From: Ariolimax columbianus
Taxonomy: Eukaryota; Mollusca; Gastropoda; Stylommatophora; Arionidae
Assembly (NCBI GenBank): GCA_036924085.1
Contig: JAVGWX010000009.1
Location: 57,702,331 to 57,766,330, forward strand
Direction of reading: 5' to 3'
DNA: 64,000 nucleotides
Shown here: positions 45,625-57,479 of the stretch, piece after piece
How the letters are laid out: each line of letters starts with the position of its first letter
How positions within the stretch are numbered: position 1 is the first letter of the stretch
Position numbers and translations under genes: made by a program
The notes under the pieces: generated by a model
The model's database searches: none
What the model was told of the DNA's origin: nothing
The model's input: the letters and a program-made list of their open reading frames with translations, nothing else

Positions 45625-46735
45625 AAGCTTCTTCTTTGCGTTCGGTTTCGTATGTTCGTTTTATGCCACCAGATAGGCTGCCTCCATGAAGTGACACGTC
45701 AGTTGCAGGTCCTCAATGTGTTTCTTTCCTCGTTCCAGGTCTTCTCATGAGATCCATGGTGCAGCAGACATGTTTGCAGGATGTGTACTAAAGTCTGGGG
45801 CCCTCTCTGCCATGTGCAGTCTGTGCTGCTTTCATTTTATGTATGTGGGCATTTAGTCTACAATGACCTGTTCTGAAGCGGAAAATTGTGCTATACTGTT
45901 TCCTATTCAGTCTATTGATTCAGTCTTGTGGGTATTTGCTGTTTTTCTCTCTATCCACTGTTGTTTATATATTTTTTTGATGTGTGCCTTGACTTCTGGC
46001 AATGACACTGGGTGGGTGAATTGTTCTCTTTGTCTTCCCTCCCTGGCCAGTCTGTCCGCCCATTCATTCTCAGGTATGCCGCAGTGAGCTAGAATCCACT
46101 GGAGGGTATTTTATTGTGGTCTGAGAGTTTATTTAGTTGGCATATCAGTTCCCTCTCCATACTATCTCTCCGGTTCTCTCTGTGTGGCCTGCAAAATTTC
46201 CGTGCAGTCACACAAAAACACTATTCTGTTATCCTTTAACCCCTATTCATCCAATAGTTTGACTGCTTCAATTATTGCCTGCTGCTCTGTTCTTAGATTT
46301 GTTGAGGGCTCCCCGGCAGCACTTGCTTTTTCTATAACGGTTCCATCCTGTAGAAATATGACGAGTCCCGTCACTCCTTTCCTCAATGCTTCCTCTGATG
46401 ATCCATCTGTGTAGATATGCGTCGACATGGGTTGAGGATAGGCATCTCCAATATGCTTTAGGTTTTTTTTTCTCTCAATTCATGGTCTGGTTCCTCCCCC
46501 TTTCTATCGATACCTGGTATTTTAGCTTCCACCATGAAGTTGGCCTGTTGATCTGTATTTTCACATACCTGTATCATTTCCCATGTCGTTAGACATTTTG
46601 ATATGATGTCTCTGTTTCTTGCTCTAAGGGCTTTTGATAGATGATTGAAGCTTGGTCTTTTTAGGCAGTGTTTTGTTAATTCATTGACTTTTCCCTGCAT
46701 TGGATGTTTATTCATTCGATTGTATTTTTCTGTCA
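45625..46735 (-). pseudogene. RNase H-bearing LINE relic (family I)
   Basis: On the - strand, 46428-46243 reads HIYTDGSSEEALRKGVTGLV with EQQAIIEAVKLL, i.e. the first two RNase H catalytic blocks. Around 46090-46020 the ...GMPENEWADRL-like block follows. The upstream frame 46715-46458 has KVNELTKHCLKRPSFNHL. The end near 45625 is cgaacgcaaagaagaag. Confidence 0.6.
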
Positions 46736-46989
46736 GGTTTAGAATTTTTCCTTCTCTGCACTCACCAAGGCTCTGGAGGCCTGCTACCGCTTCGAGTCTC
46801 TGATTGGGGTGCTTCTCAGACCTCCAGTAATAAGAGTCCGGTATTCTGTGCCCTGTCTCATTTCTTTAGGTTGGTCTATAAACAGAAGAAATCCTTGCCG
46901 AAATCTAAATCAAATTTTAAAATCCCCATTATCTTTGTCTAACGGTACATGACAGAAATTGGAACTCTCTACAATCAAAAGAGCAGTAT

Positions 46990-47416
46990 TGCAAGACTAC
47001 CACAAACAAATACTAGTATGACGTATGAAGAGTCAAAACGGCTTATCAAAGCCAGATACATGACCAAATGGGAAACCGAACATACTGGTTACACCAAAAA
47101 CGATGCCTATTACCAGTTGAACAGAAGAGAGCAGGTCGTTGTCTTCAGACTTCGCACTGGCCACAATAGACTGAGGTACCACCTATTCAACAAATTGAAG
47201 ATAGGTGGTACCGACGAATGCCCGTGCGGTACCGGTAAAATGACCGCTGAACATCTGCTGCAGAACTGCCCGACATACGAGGGTCAGAGAGAGCAGATGT
47301 GGCCATCACCAGTGGAACTGCAAGACAAGCTCTATGGCAGTGTCGACAGCCCCAGGATGACCGCCGCTTTTTTCGAAAAAATAATGGTTACTGTCTGACT
47401 GCGTACGAAGAAGAAG
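46990..47416 (+). mobile_element. LINE-A copy 5, short 3' end, open
   Basis: A strongly 5'-truncated insertion with target-site duplication aaaagagcagtat (46977-46989, 47417-47429). It is open from ARLPQTNTSMTYEESKRLIK to the end of the C-terminal CPCGTGKMTAEHLLQNC domain. Tail gaagaagaa. Confidence 0.93.
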
Positions 47417-47429
47417 AAAAGAGCAGTAT

Positions 47430-49007
47430 GTTCAGTTGTATCTATGGCATTAACCGGCTAGTTTATATACGATCAAGTGATGACCCTAGAGATGGCGGTG
47501 AGCAACGCTAGTGGAACGGAGCCAAATCGTCGTAATCTCACGTTGTTGGAACGGAAATGGTTAATAAGATCTGCATATCTTATTTTCAACTCCATACGTA
47601 TTTAATATATGTACCTAAACAAATTGAACAGATCCACCTCAGAAAAATCTGTTGCTTATCTTACATTATATCTTGTGATTTGTTAATTGTTTTCATTCGT
47701 TTCTTTGTCTCTGGCGAAGACCTTGTGGCTATAAGAAAGTCATAATTTTGCTAAGCATTTACTTATATGTATTTTTGATCTATGTTTAACATTAACAAGC
47801 ATGAGCTTACAGAGTCAGAGAAGTTGTCAGTCATCAGCTTGTTAAACAGCACATTCAATATACTTCAGAATTACACGATTCTTAAACATCTGATAGCAAT
47901 TACATCTACGGCATATGTACAATCACCTCATGGTGAAACAAGTTATACAAATAATGCATTGTGTCATAGTGGCTCAATATCTCCATGACCACTTGAACGG
48001 CCGATTGTCCATTTATCTTGTTCGTATTATTAATTAGCTTCTCTGAGTTCATGGAGATTCTAGTTAATAGTGCTGGGGTATCCCATGGCTTTCTTTCCCA
48101 GCCACAAACGTTAGCGTGATACTTTTGACAGTGTGCAATGACAAGTACTGAGCTAAAACAAGGAGCACTTGGTGAGATTTACCATCTTCACCAACATATC
48201 GGGCCTCGAGAGCAGTTCTGTATCTGTCTGTATCTTTCAGCTTTGCAATAGGATAAGGGACATGTTTCTTGGAATGCTAAGCTGAGTTTGGCACACTTAG
48301 CACAGTGCAATGCTAAGTTGAATACACTCAGCGCAGTACAATGCCCAGTTGGTACTCAGGCCCTAGGTGTCTACCATCTCCACTAGCCCATGGGGCCTTG
48401 AGAGAGTCCCTTATCTGTTAGTTCCATAATGTTTTTGTAATGGGGCACAAGACACTCTCAGCACTGTGCAATGCCGAGGAAGACACTCAGCTCACTGCAA
48501 TTTCCGAGCTGGACAAACTCAGCACAGTGCAGTGCCGAGCTGGTACCTGTTGCTGTTCCCAATCTCATTGCGAGAGAGAGAGATCTAGAGCGAGACAGAC
48601 AGTCGAGATGGCTATGCTGTCTTCCTTCATCACACCTCAGCTGGACTGACAGCTTCCTGATATGGTTAGCAGACAAGTACTGTGATGATACTATGACATG
48701 CAGTCTCATTCACTTGCTAAACAGGCTCACCTTAGTGCCCGAGTGAGTACCCTGGAAATAATAATAGGGTCACTATTTCGTTCCAAAAATTCAGATACAG
48801 GCAAAAATGGAAGGTTGTGCATGAAGTTGGCAACCTCACCATGTAAAAACCAATGCTGGTGAAGCCACACTGCAAACATATTGGTTAAGAATTGCCCACA
48901 AGTTGGGGTTGGGTGTGTTGAACTTATACTCCGCCATCTATTGTAACATGCTTAATGTTTTTCAATTCAATAATTACTGTGTTAACTACTACACTGTTTT
49001 CCCTCAG
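47430..49007. other. HDAC6 intron, no gene recognised
   Basis: 48290-48560 holds diverged repeats of cactcagcacagtgcaatgc. No exon other than the one starting at 49008. Confidence 0.4.
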
Positions 49008-49076
49008 GATTTTGATCGTTGACTGGGACGTGCACCATGGTCAGGGAACACAGAGAATGTTTTATGATGATCCAAG
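49008..49076 (+). CDS. HDAC6: HDAC6 exon with the DWDVHHG zinc-binding motif
   Basis: A 69-nt exon with acceptor ccctcag and donor gtaaat, entering with one base of a split Lys codon and leaving with two bases of a split Arg codon. It encodes [20 protein letters not shown]. The Asp and first His of DVHH are two of the three zinc ligands of class I/II deacetylases, and HGQGTQ matches class IIb enzymes. The reading frame joins the flanking exons perfectly. It is separated from them by introns of 6.1 and 2.4 kb. Confidence 0.95.
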
Positions 49077-49323
49077 GTAAATGCTTGCTTTAAAGATGCT
49101 CCAGCTATTTTCTATTTTGGCGCCTTCAGAAAATGGAGATGTACCAATTGCATGCCACAGTTTCATATTTTTATGTTGTTTTGAGTTCAGCACATGAGCT
49201 TTCAGTTACCCCGGCTTCATCTTTTCCACTATTCTTTGTTAGGTGTTTGTTGGGAGCCAAGATTAGGGTCAGGTGAAACACACATGACCAATAAATAATC
49301 TTGGATATCACTTACATAATTTG

Positions 49324-49704
49324 GGATTTAGCTGCTGAGCAGCACATGAGCTGCAGTGGTCAGCAGCACATGAGCTGCAGTGGTCAGCGACCCATAGCTG
49401 ACTGCTAGCGTTAGGGCCAGCGAAACAGAGATGCCAAGACCCTTCTACACCTCCACGCGGGGATCCTGGATAACAGGCTGCAGCAGGGCAGACTGGCTAA
49501 GGAGAAGGGATCGAAGAGGGAATGCTAACCTGGTACTCAAAAAATGCTTGGTGAAGTCGGATGTGTTGGACCGAAAGGTGCAAATATCGCAGTCAAGCTG
49601 TAAACTACGACAACGCATTCCGTTCTCTGGACTACATTCTGCTACTTAAGCCCTTTAGAGGGCTTGGAAGCGGGAGATTGAGAACGAACGAAGCCAAGCC
49701 AAGC
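49324..49704 (+). mobile_element. Rep-C copy, full length
   Basis: Target-site duplication cacttacataatttg at 49309-49323 and 49705-49719. Starts ggatttagctgctgagcag and has a duplicated 5' block (agcagcacatgagctgcagt twice). Ends gaacgaacgaagccaagcc. Confidence 0.9.
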
Positions 49705-49926
49705 CACTTACATAATTTGATGAAAAACTATTCGTGTCAAACAACTTTTTTTCATTTTCCATGATATTTTGCAGTAAACTAAATCCCTTAGAGACTAGAA
49801 CTGTAGCACTGGCTTATGCATAGTGAGTTTGCAAGACCCATGCGGAAACTTCTTTAGTCACCTCAGGAAAGAAAACTGGTACTGTTTGTCCCGGGAATCA
49901 CTTGGGTGCTCCGAAGATGTGCATGT

Positions 49927-50185
49927 ACTTAACTTAACGTCTTAGAAGACTCTACAGAGTCTTTATACAACCAGTTACATTTCATTGCTCTAAAAGCTAT
50001 GCGCATCCAATCTATTCTTAAATGCATTAATTTGTCCTTGGCGCCACTACTTCCTGTGGCAATGCATTCCAAACATTCACCACCCTCTGACTGAAAAATT
50101 ATTTCTCTAATACCTAATCGGAACTTTTCTTCAGTTAATTTGTAGCTATGCACTCTTGTTCTTGTAGATGGTTGTATATAATACA
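49927..50185 (-). mobile_element. LINE-B 3' fragment
   Basis: Inverted tail acttaacttaacgtc, then [12 protein letters not shown] C-terminal codons in diverged form (EKFRLGIREIIFQS). Confidence 0.8.
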
Positions 50186-50421
50186 TGTACATTTTGTAAC
50201 TTTGGCCTATGAAAACCTGAACACCCAACACATATTTAAAAAGTTAAAAAAAAAACCATACATTATAATATTAAAGTCTTGTAGTCATAGCTTTATAGCA
50301 ACATAAATATTTGCGAAACCACAACATCCGTGAATACCTTTCAGAAAGTATGCAAAAACAAAAAATCAGTATAATTCTATTACACTGTGCTCCTGAGAAA
50401 ATACGAACCAGTTAAACATTT

Positions 50422-50683
50422 TTTTTTTTTTTTTTTTTTGCGTTCGCCTTATTTTCTCTAATCCTCAAGGCGGTGTGCGTTGCACTGTGGTTTTTATTTT
50501 GCGTCTGTCGGCCCAGTGCATCCGACTTCAGCATGCATTTTATGTAAGGGCCTGCTTCCTCCTGCATTTTCTAAGGGTTTGCTTCCCCGGGGTAACGGCC
50601 GCTGCTGTGATGGGGATTGGATCCAGCACCTTCGGATTGTGAGCCGTGCCACTTAACCACTAGGCCACACCGTCCCCGTAAGG
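50422..50683 (-). mobile_element. SINE-2 copy with target-site duplication
   Basis: Target-site duplication taaacattt at 50413-50421 and 50684-50692. The - strand head is ggggacggtgtggcctagtgg (A box), B box tggatccaatcc. Ends ggcgaacgc plus a poly-A (poly-T here). Confidence 0.9.
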
Positions 50684-50692
50684 TAAACATTT

Positions 50693-51467
50693 GATTAAAG
50701 CTATTTACTATGGCAAAACTATATGCACTAGTTTAATTATTTTATCTCAAATTGACTGACCTGATCATCTTGAATGTTCCTACCTGTTATGTCAGTAGAT
50801 TGTGGAATATATTTATTGAAGCTCACCTTGTTTCTTGATCCATTATGTGGGATACCCCCTTAGAATTGTAGTCTGAGGGGCAGGAACTGATCTAGCTTGA
50901 TCATAATCAATGATAATCTTAACCACACATGTCACCATTCAAATAATTACTTGTCATTTTTAGAATAATCGCCATCTAAATCCAATTTATCATCCTCCAT
51001 GTCCTTGAGAATCCTTTCATCAGCTTATTCTGTTGTTAGCCATTTTGGAATGGCCATTTCTCAAATTTTCAAAACTACTTTCCATCACAAAATTATCAAG
51101 AACATAGTGAAAAATGCTTTGATGTGTGCACCTCCATAATTGTTGTTTCCTGAAATGTATATACTGTGTAGACGTCACTATAATATGGTCAGAATCAAGC
51201 AGTTGAACTCAAAATACGCCTAAAAATAATGGTTCTTCCATCACACTGAATAATGGATGGTTCGGGGAATAGTGTATTTACACACACACACACACACCGA
51301 AATATTGGTGTCACGGGTTCAAAGGGTTAACAATTTCTATTCACATAAGGATGTTCCCAAATGAAATCTACTTGGTTCAGATCTTAAGACCATCTACACA
51401 GTTTTTGTTAGTTCACTGTTTTTATATTTTAAAACACTAATAGTCTCCATATTATTGTTAATTTCAG
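50693..51467. other. HDAC6 intron, nothing recognised
   Basis: (CA)9 at about 51280-51297. Otherwise AT-rich. Confidence 0.4.
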
Positions 51468-51594
51468 AGTGCTGTACTTTTCCATCCACCGCTACGAACA
51501 TGGAAGATTCTGGCCACAGCTGCGAGAATCAGACTATGATTATATAGGCAAAGGACCTGGGGAAGGTTTCAACATCAATGTTCCATTAAACAAG
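51468..51594 (+). CDS. HDAC6: HDAC6 deacetylase domain 1, [10 protein letters not shown] exon
   Basis: A 127-nt exon with acceptor atttcag and donor gtaggt. It starts by completing the split Arg codon and ends in phase 0. It encodes [20 protein letters not shown], then [23 protein letters not shown](H/Q)GRFWP is diagnostic of class IIb deacetylases (HDAC6 domain 1 and HDAC10), and GxGxGFNINVP is the conserved strand that follows. The frame stays open past the donor for 26 codons, but that part has no HDAC similarity. Confidence 0.95.
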
Positions 51595-51764
51595 GTAGGT
51601 TTTGAGGACTGGTCATATTTTTGTAAATGGTGTTTTTGTCTAAAGAGTACAACAGAGTATTTTCACTTTTAATGAATTTTCTGTGGTAGAGGGTTGTAGT
51701 AGTTCTTCTTATATCCTGGTGCAAACTGAAGAATGTGGGTATGGGCTCTCCTGGCTGTAATGCA

Positions 51765-52018
51765 ATGCAACCACCTACAAGAACAAAAAGGGCATAGCTA
51801 CAAATTAAGTTAAGAAAGGACCAGATTAGATATTAGGAAATATTTTTTAGTCAGAGAGTGGTAAATGTTTTGAACGCATTGCCACAAGAATATTGGAGGC
51901 AGGGACAGTTAATGCATTTATGAATACATTGGATGGGCATAGCTTTTAGAGCAATGAAATGTAAATGAAACTGGTTGTATACAGAATCTGCAGTCTTCTA
52001 AACCAGTCTAAAGACGCT
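51765..52018 (+). mobile_element. LINE-B 3' fragment
   Basis: caaccacctacaagaacaaa to the hairpin (actggttgtatac ... taaaccagt) and a mutated tail. Confidence 0.8.
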
Positions 52019-52229
52019 AAAATTCTCAGCACATTCACCACTGCATGGACCTTAGTGACAAACCTTGTCTTGTGGTCAAACTTCTGTAACACAGCCTGTT
52101 TCTTGGTACACAGTGTGAGTGTGAAGTAGCCATCTTGATCAGCATGTTACACCTGACGCTGATGCTCAAAATTTAGCAGCCATTTCTGTATATGTATCTA
52201 GTGCTCATTTTTATCATGTCATTCAGTTC

Positions 52230-52450
52230 TGGCATGTGTCAAGATACTGAGTAGTGCTTGAGCTGTAGCGGTCAGCGACCCAAAGCTGACTGCTAGCGTC
52301 AGAGCTGGCAAGACCCTTCTCCGCTTCCATGTGGTGATCCTGGATAACAGGCTGCAACAGGGCCGACTGGAGAAGGAATTGAAGCGGGAAGAGTAACCCA
52401 GTGCCCAAAAATGTCAAGCTAAAGTTGTATGTGTCAGACTAAAAGGATTC
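52230..52450 (+). mobile_element. Rep-C copy, diverged and incomplete
   Basis: tcaagatactgagtagtgct ... tgatcctggataacaggctg ... ending before the tail. Older than the TSD-flanked copies. Confidence 0.65.
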
Positions 52451-52659
52451 AAGAGCTTCGCGAAAACACTTACACTATTCAAACACCGATGAACGTGCAA
52501 GTCTGTTCTTCAAACATACATGACAGTCAATGATAAATTTCTGCGTGTTTTGAACCTTCTTTCACCAGAAATTTCATCACAACATGCTGTTCATGCCCTG
52601 GAGTCAACTGGTCTGACACCATTTTGAAAAACAAAGCGCAAGAAAACAGTTTCTAATTC

Positions 52660-53330
52660 TTCAATCAAATGATCCTATGCTTCTAGTCCGGTGAGGTTCA
52701 CAAAGGAGACTGTGTATCAGGTCTTTGCTCGTTCTCCACAGCTTTTCAAGCATGGTCGCTCCCCCAGACCAAATTGCCTCTCTTTGGTCTTTATAAGTAG
52801 GGCAGTCCTGCAGTATATGTTCCTGTGTTTGCTTGGGTGCTCCACAATCGCACGTGGCAGTGTCTCTGAGACCCATTCTGTGGAGTTAGGCCTTGAGTCT
52901 GTAACGTCCTGTTCTGTGAGTCTGAAGATCTTTGTCTGCCCATTTCTGTCAAGTTTGTCTATGCTGTCATTTTCTGTATTCTTTGTGCTTTTATCTCCAT
53001 TCCGTCCTCATGAACTGTTTTATGAGTGTCTTTGAGCTCTGTGGATGGGGAGTCTGTGTGCCGCCACTTTAGACTTTTGCAAGCTCATCTGCTTTCTCAT
53101 TTCCAAGGATTCCACAGTGGACTAGATCTGTTTTTTGGGACAGGAATTCGGTGTTATATTTTATTTCGTGTGAGAGTATCTTGTTTGTGGTTTGAGATGG
53201 CTTGGAGAATGCTTCTGGGGTCTGTTAGAATGACCGTTTTTCTTGTAGTTGAGAAAACATCAGATACTTGCTCATTCCACCACCAGGTGTCAGACATATA
53301 ATGTTCACTTTTAAATAGTTGCTATACTTA
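52660..53330 (-). pseudogene. I-type LINE relic with RNase H end and CCHC-like motif (family J)
   Basis: The - strand frame 52876-52661 reads RDTATCDCGAPKQTQEHIL then CPTYKDQREAIW. The C-x-C-G...H...C spacing is as in LINE-A. Upstream on the - strand are traces of RNase H (53260-53050) with stops. Confidence 0.55.
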
Positions 53331-53904
53331 ATCAATTTAATTTTCGAATTATTCTAACAAAATTTGAATATTTACAACATGCACTTTGTAGATGAACTTA
53401 TGATTATATGCACAAACGCATTTGTGAAGTAGTCCCATAATTCTGGTAAGTGGTAAAGCTTCTCTGTCTGAGGTCTCAGCTTTTGTGAGGTGGGTATATG
53501 AGTTCCTTCACCTTGTACCATAACAAAGTTGGGCACTAGTGTCCAGTTGGATAGATTAGAACGTGGCCACTTACCTGTGCAATTATTTAATGAGACTAAA
53601 CTACTCTAACCACTATGTCTCTTTCAATCAATCAACCAAAATCTTTTAGTTCCCTATGGAGCACAAGTCTTCAATAAATACACACCAATCCTTCCTGTCC
53701 TGAGCCATTTGTTTCATCCCTGTCCACATCTTTTCTGTCTTGAGCTCTCTTCTTCATTTGTATTTTGGTCTGCCTCTGCTTCTCTTGCCTTGGGAATTCC
53801 TCTTTTGCAATTTATTGTTTACATATATTTACTCCCTCTGTGGGAAGGAAGACTAACGTCTGGCAAGATATACTGACCACGACCCTCACCTCGGTTTCAT
53901 CATA

Positions 53905-54590
53905 GCCCTCCCTAGAAATAGAGTGATGCCGTCATATACACCGACGGATCAGTGCTGCTCAACAGGACATCAGGCTGAGGCTTTTCGGCTAGAGTGAGAT
54001 GACAGGTCGTTGCCGAGGGCAGCAGGGCATACATGTCAACAACCTCCAGTTTGAGAATAGAGTTGGAAGCAGTGACCTCAGTGCTGAGATAGATATCTGA
54101 GACTTCTTTAACAAGGGCAGTTTTCGTGATAGACTCACAAACCATAATTAAGAAGGTACAGAAGGGATAGCTTAGGTACGAATAAATAGCAGCTGTTGAG
54201 GCCTGAAACCTCCAGGGGTTGACATGGATCTACTGTTCTGGTCATGCTGGGGTTCAGGGCAACGAAAGAGCTGACATGTTGCCGTCAGAAGCTCCCATCA
54301 TGGGCAAGTTAGTGATGGACAGGAATGACATTTTGATATCAATCAATGACTGCCTGTTAGATGAGGACACTGCAATAGATGAGGCAGTAATCCACAGGCT
54401 ACAATGTTTTGACATTAAATGAGGTTTGGGCGGAATAAGGCGCATGAGAGGACAGAGCAAGAGAATATACGACCATCGAGCTACAGGGACCATCAGCACC
54501 CAGACCCTGTACCATTTGCTAAGAGAGACTGAGCACCTATGGGTATGCCTGGAGTGCAGTGACGCCAATATTATTTTGTAACCCACGGCA
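53905..54590 (+). pseudogene. RNase H fragment, family H copy 2
   Basis: AVIYTDGSVLLNRTSG near 53930, a RIELEAV-like block near 54060, then LTWIYCSGHAGVQGNERADM at 54216-54280 (RNase H catalytic residues D, E, H, D visible). After a stop, the tail HLWVCLECSD is near 54535. Frame-broken. Confidence 0.65.
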
Positions 54591-54785
54591 CTTAGTGGAT
54601 GATGTTGTCAGCTTCACCTTGGCCACCTTTACTTCCCGGACTAATCCGGTACCCATTTAAACCTGGGTCGACCCGGGAGCCATTGCAGTCTGAAAAAAAC
54701 ATTTCTGCCTCAACTGGGGATTGAATCCAGGACCGCTCAGATGTGAAGCCAGCTGGTTAATCACTGCGCTACGCGGCTCCCTATA
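54591..54785 (-). mobile_element. SINE-1 copy, 5' portion
   Basis: On the - strand: gccgcgtagcgcagtgatta (A box), B box ggattcaatcc, then body to tcccggactaatccgg. The 3' part is missing. Confidence 0.8.
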
Positions 54786-54914
54786 TTTGTATACAGCAAT
54801 GACTTTTCCATGATAAGGTTGCTAGCCTCAAACACAGCTGTCATTAAAGACATACAGTGGGTCCTATTATTTCCTCCCAAGTAAGGGCTACTCGGATCCA
54901 CTCAAGGATTATGA

Positions 54915-55128
54915 GTATTGTTAACTTAACTCAAGGTCTTTATACTAGTTTAGAAGACTGCAGAGTCTGTCTACAACCAATTTCATTTACATATCATTGA
55001 TCTAACAGCTATATTCATCCAATCTATTCTTAAATGCATTAACTGTCCTTGCCTCCACTAGTTCCTGTGGCAATACATTCCAAACATTCACCACTCTCTG
55101 ACTTAAAAAACATTCCCTAATATCTGTG
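54915..55128 (-). mobile_element. LINE-B 3' fragment
   Basis: Inverted tail and hairpin (tactagtttagaagac...ctacaaccaattt) then C-terminal codons. It ends about 210 bp upstream of the 55338 exon. Confidence 0.75.
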
Positions 55129-55337
55129 TAAGCAGATTAAGGCAAAGTAAATAATATGTTTTTTATTCAGAATTTTCACATTTTTCCTCCCATAAATGTA
55201 TTAAACTGTTGTCTTCCAAAACAATTTGTTGACATTTTTTCTTTTTTAAGTGTTATATTTTGTTTTGTCAAAATAATGAAAAATAATTTGGTGAGGACGT
55301 GCGAAAATTACATACATTTTATTGTTCATGTTTTTAG

Positions 55338-55403
55338 ACAGGCATGACAGACAGTGACTATATGGCTGTTTTCAACATGATCTTGTTTCCAGTAGCTTAT
55401 GAG
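55338..55403 (+). CDS. HDAC6: HDAC6 deacetylase domain 1, short exon before the third zinc ligand
   Basis: A 66-nt exon, phase 0 at both ends, with acceptor tttttag and donor gttggt. It encodes TGMTDSDYMAVFNMILFPVA plus YE, matching the GMxDADYxxxFxxxLLPxAxEF segment of class II deacetylases. The next residues expected by homology are F-x-P-x-L, which both the 61502 and the 63731 exon supply. This is therefore the shared upstream partner of the duplicated exon pair. Confidence 0.92.
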
Positions 55404-55429
55404 GTTGGTGATTATAGCTATATGTTGTT

Positions 55430-55610
55430 GTTGTTGCCGAATGGTTTCGATGCCTGCCGACAAGGAGGGCAGGGTTCGAATCCCCGGTATGGGATAAGTT
55501 GTTTTTCTGTTGGAGGTGAAATAAACAAATAGCCAGCACTCGACGTGGCGACAGCAGTGGTGAAGCCTGTAGTCCTCAGTCTAAAAACCCCTCAACTACC
55601 CCAGTAATGG
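55430..55610 (+). mobile_element. tRNA-like SINE fragment (SINE-3)
   Basis: ggagggcagggttcgaatccccggtatggg contains a perfect B box. The following agccagcactcgacgtggcg is not tRNA. It begins about 27 bp after the 55338 exon donor. Confidence 0.45.
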
Positions 55611-55713
55611 AAAGAAGTCGTATGACAGTTGTTGTCTTGATCAATTGCTACTATATAGAGTTGAAGAGTCAGTAGGTTTCCATTCCATCCTGCGCACAAA
55701 CCAGAAAAAGAAT

Positions 55714-55964
55714 ATATATTTTTTGTGTGTGCGTTCGCCTTATTTATCTATTCCTCAAGGCGGTGTGTGTTGCACTGTGGTTTTTATTTTGCACTTGTCG
55801 ACCCAATGCATCCGACTTCAGCATGCATTTTATGAAAGAGTCTGCTTCCTCCTGCATTTTCTAAGGGTTTTCTTCCCCGGGGTAACGGCCGGTGCTGTGA
55901 TGGGGATCGAACCCAGCACCTTTGATTGTGAGCCGTGTCACTTAACCATTAGCCCACGCCATCC
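55714..55964 (-). mobile_element. SINE-2 copy with target-site duplication
   Basis: Target-site duplication ccagaaa[a/g]agaat at 55701-55713 and 55965-55977. Head ggggatggcgtgggctaatgg on the - strand; ends ggcgaacgcacacacaaaaa. Confidence 0.88.
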
Positions 55965-56138
55965 CCAGAAAGAGAATGTACCATTAACCAGAGAAGTAGC
56001 TTGCTGGCGCTGCCTTCAGATAGGTAGGGTTTGCTAAGCTCATTTTTCCTATTATCAGAGTTGCCTGTTGGTTACACAAAGCTCTTATCAGTTCCAGGCA
56101 TGGGATCAAATCCCAAGGTATGTTGTTTTTCAATGAGA

Positions 56139-56405
56139 TGGTCATCAATTGTAGTGTCAGTAACAACGAGACGGTCATCAATTGTAGTGTCAGCAACAAC
56201 GAGACCGTCATCAATTGTAGTGTCAGCAACAACGAGACCGTCATCAATTGTAGTGTCAGTAACAACGAGACGGTCATCAATTGTAGTGTCAGCAACAACG
56301 AGACCGTCATCAATTGTAGTGTCAACAATCATGAGATAGTCATCAATTATAGTATCAACAACCATGAGACTGTCACCAATTATAGAATCAACAACCATGA
56401 GAAAT
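56139..56405 (+). repeat. 33-bp minisatellite, ~8 units
   Basis: Unit attgtagtgtcagcaacaac + gagaccgtcatca. The last units are diverged (tcaacaaccatgagactgtca). As 33 is a multiple of 3, open frames appear on both strands. Confidence 0.93.
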
Positions 56406-57479
56406 CAATTCAATTGAGCCCAAAATATCACAAATATCCATAACCAAGGTCCCTACTATAGGTGCCTTGAGGCTAGTTCATTGCCATGAACCCCCAACAA
56501 GATAAGGACAGTATATTCAGACAATTCCCCTGAAGGTTTAAGCCCTCTATGGCCAGTTCCCACTCGTACCATAGCCAGCCTTGCCTTACTTTCAGAAGCA
56601 TGGATTGAGTGTTCCGTTTTGTAAATCACACCAGACCTCAAGTTACTCTACTATTACTTGTTACACATCACTTTTATACACCAAGCAAGTTCAGTAACTT
56701 GTGGTGTCAGCATGCACTGTTCAGTTGTTAACAGAAAACTGGCAGTTATGTGTCCTATCATTGGATAGCACAATAATTACTGTCTGGAAAAACACACTGG
56801 CACATAATAACTTTTTGCTGACCTATTTTACTTAGAGGTGAGTGTACACATGTTAGGTTGTGGTCAATTATAATTTTTGAACTGAATTCTTCATCGAAAT
56901 TGAGACCGGGTGTCAGAAATGATCTCCTTTGACTTATCAGCTGTCACCACTGCTTAGGCATCTGAGCAATAGTTTGGAAACAAAGCAGCAGCTCATAAAC
57001 AGTATATTTATGCCGACTCTGTGCTACCAGGGCCAAAAATAGTCCCTGTCTAATAGATAGAATGCCCTGATGACGTTCAACGTTACGGTAAAGTGCACCC
57101 CAGAATTCAGCTCAGGTTATCATTACTCAAGGACCTTCCTGCTTGGACTGAAGCCGCCTTCTTCCTGCACGCCCCCTCCACCGGAGGTCACATGATACCT
57201 CTCCCAACCCTGTATTTTCAGTACAGTCACACTGACTCAAAAATGGACACAATCTAGAGGCTGCAGTAGAAATCAGGAAGTCAAACACGGGCAAAGAAAA
57301 CCTGACCCAAACGTTGGTTCAATACACACTCCCTGCTGCCCTCATCCCGAGGCAGCAGAGTACTCAGCTGCACCTGGGAAGTCTTTAGGGATTTCAGTCG
57401 ATACACTACGCATGAACAAGCCTCCGAAATTGGACATGGTAGTGGTCGTTCGACTCATCGGGCCATAGATGCCTATGGA
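56406..57479. other. HDAC6 intron, nothing recognised
   Basis: 57140-57340 is comparatively GC-rich, but I see no exon with HDAC or other known similarity. Confidence 0.35.
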
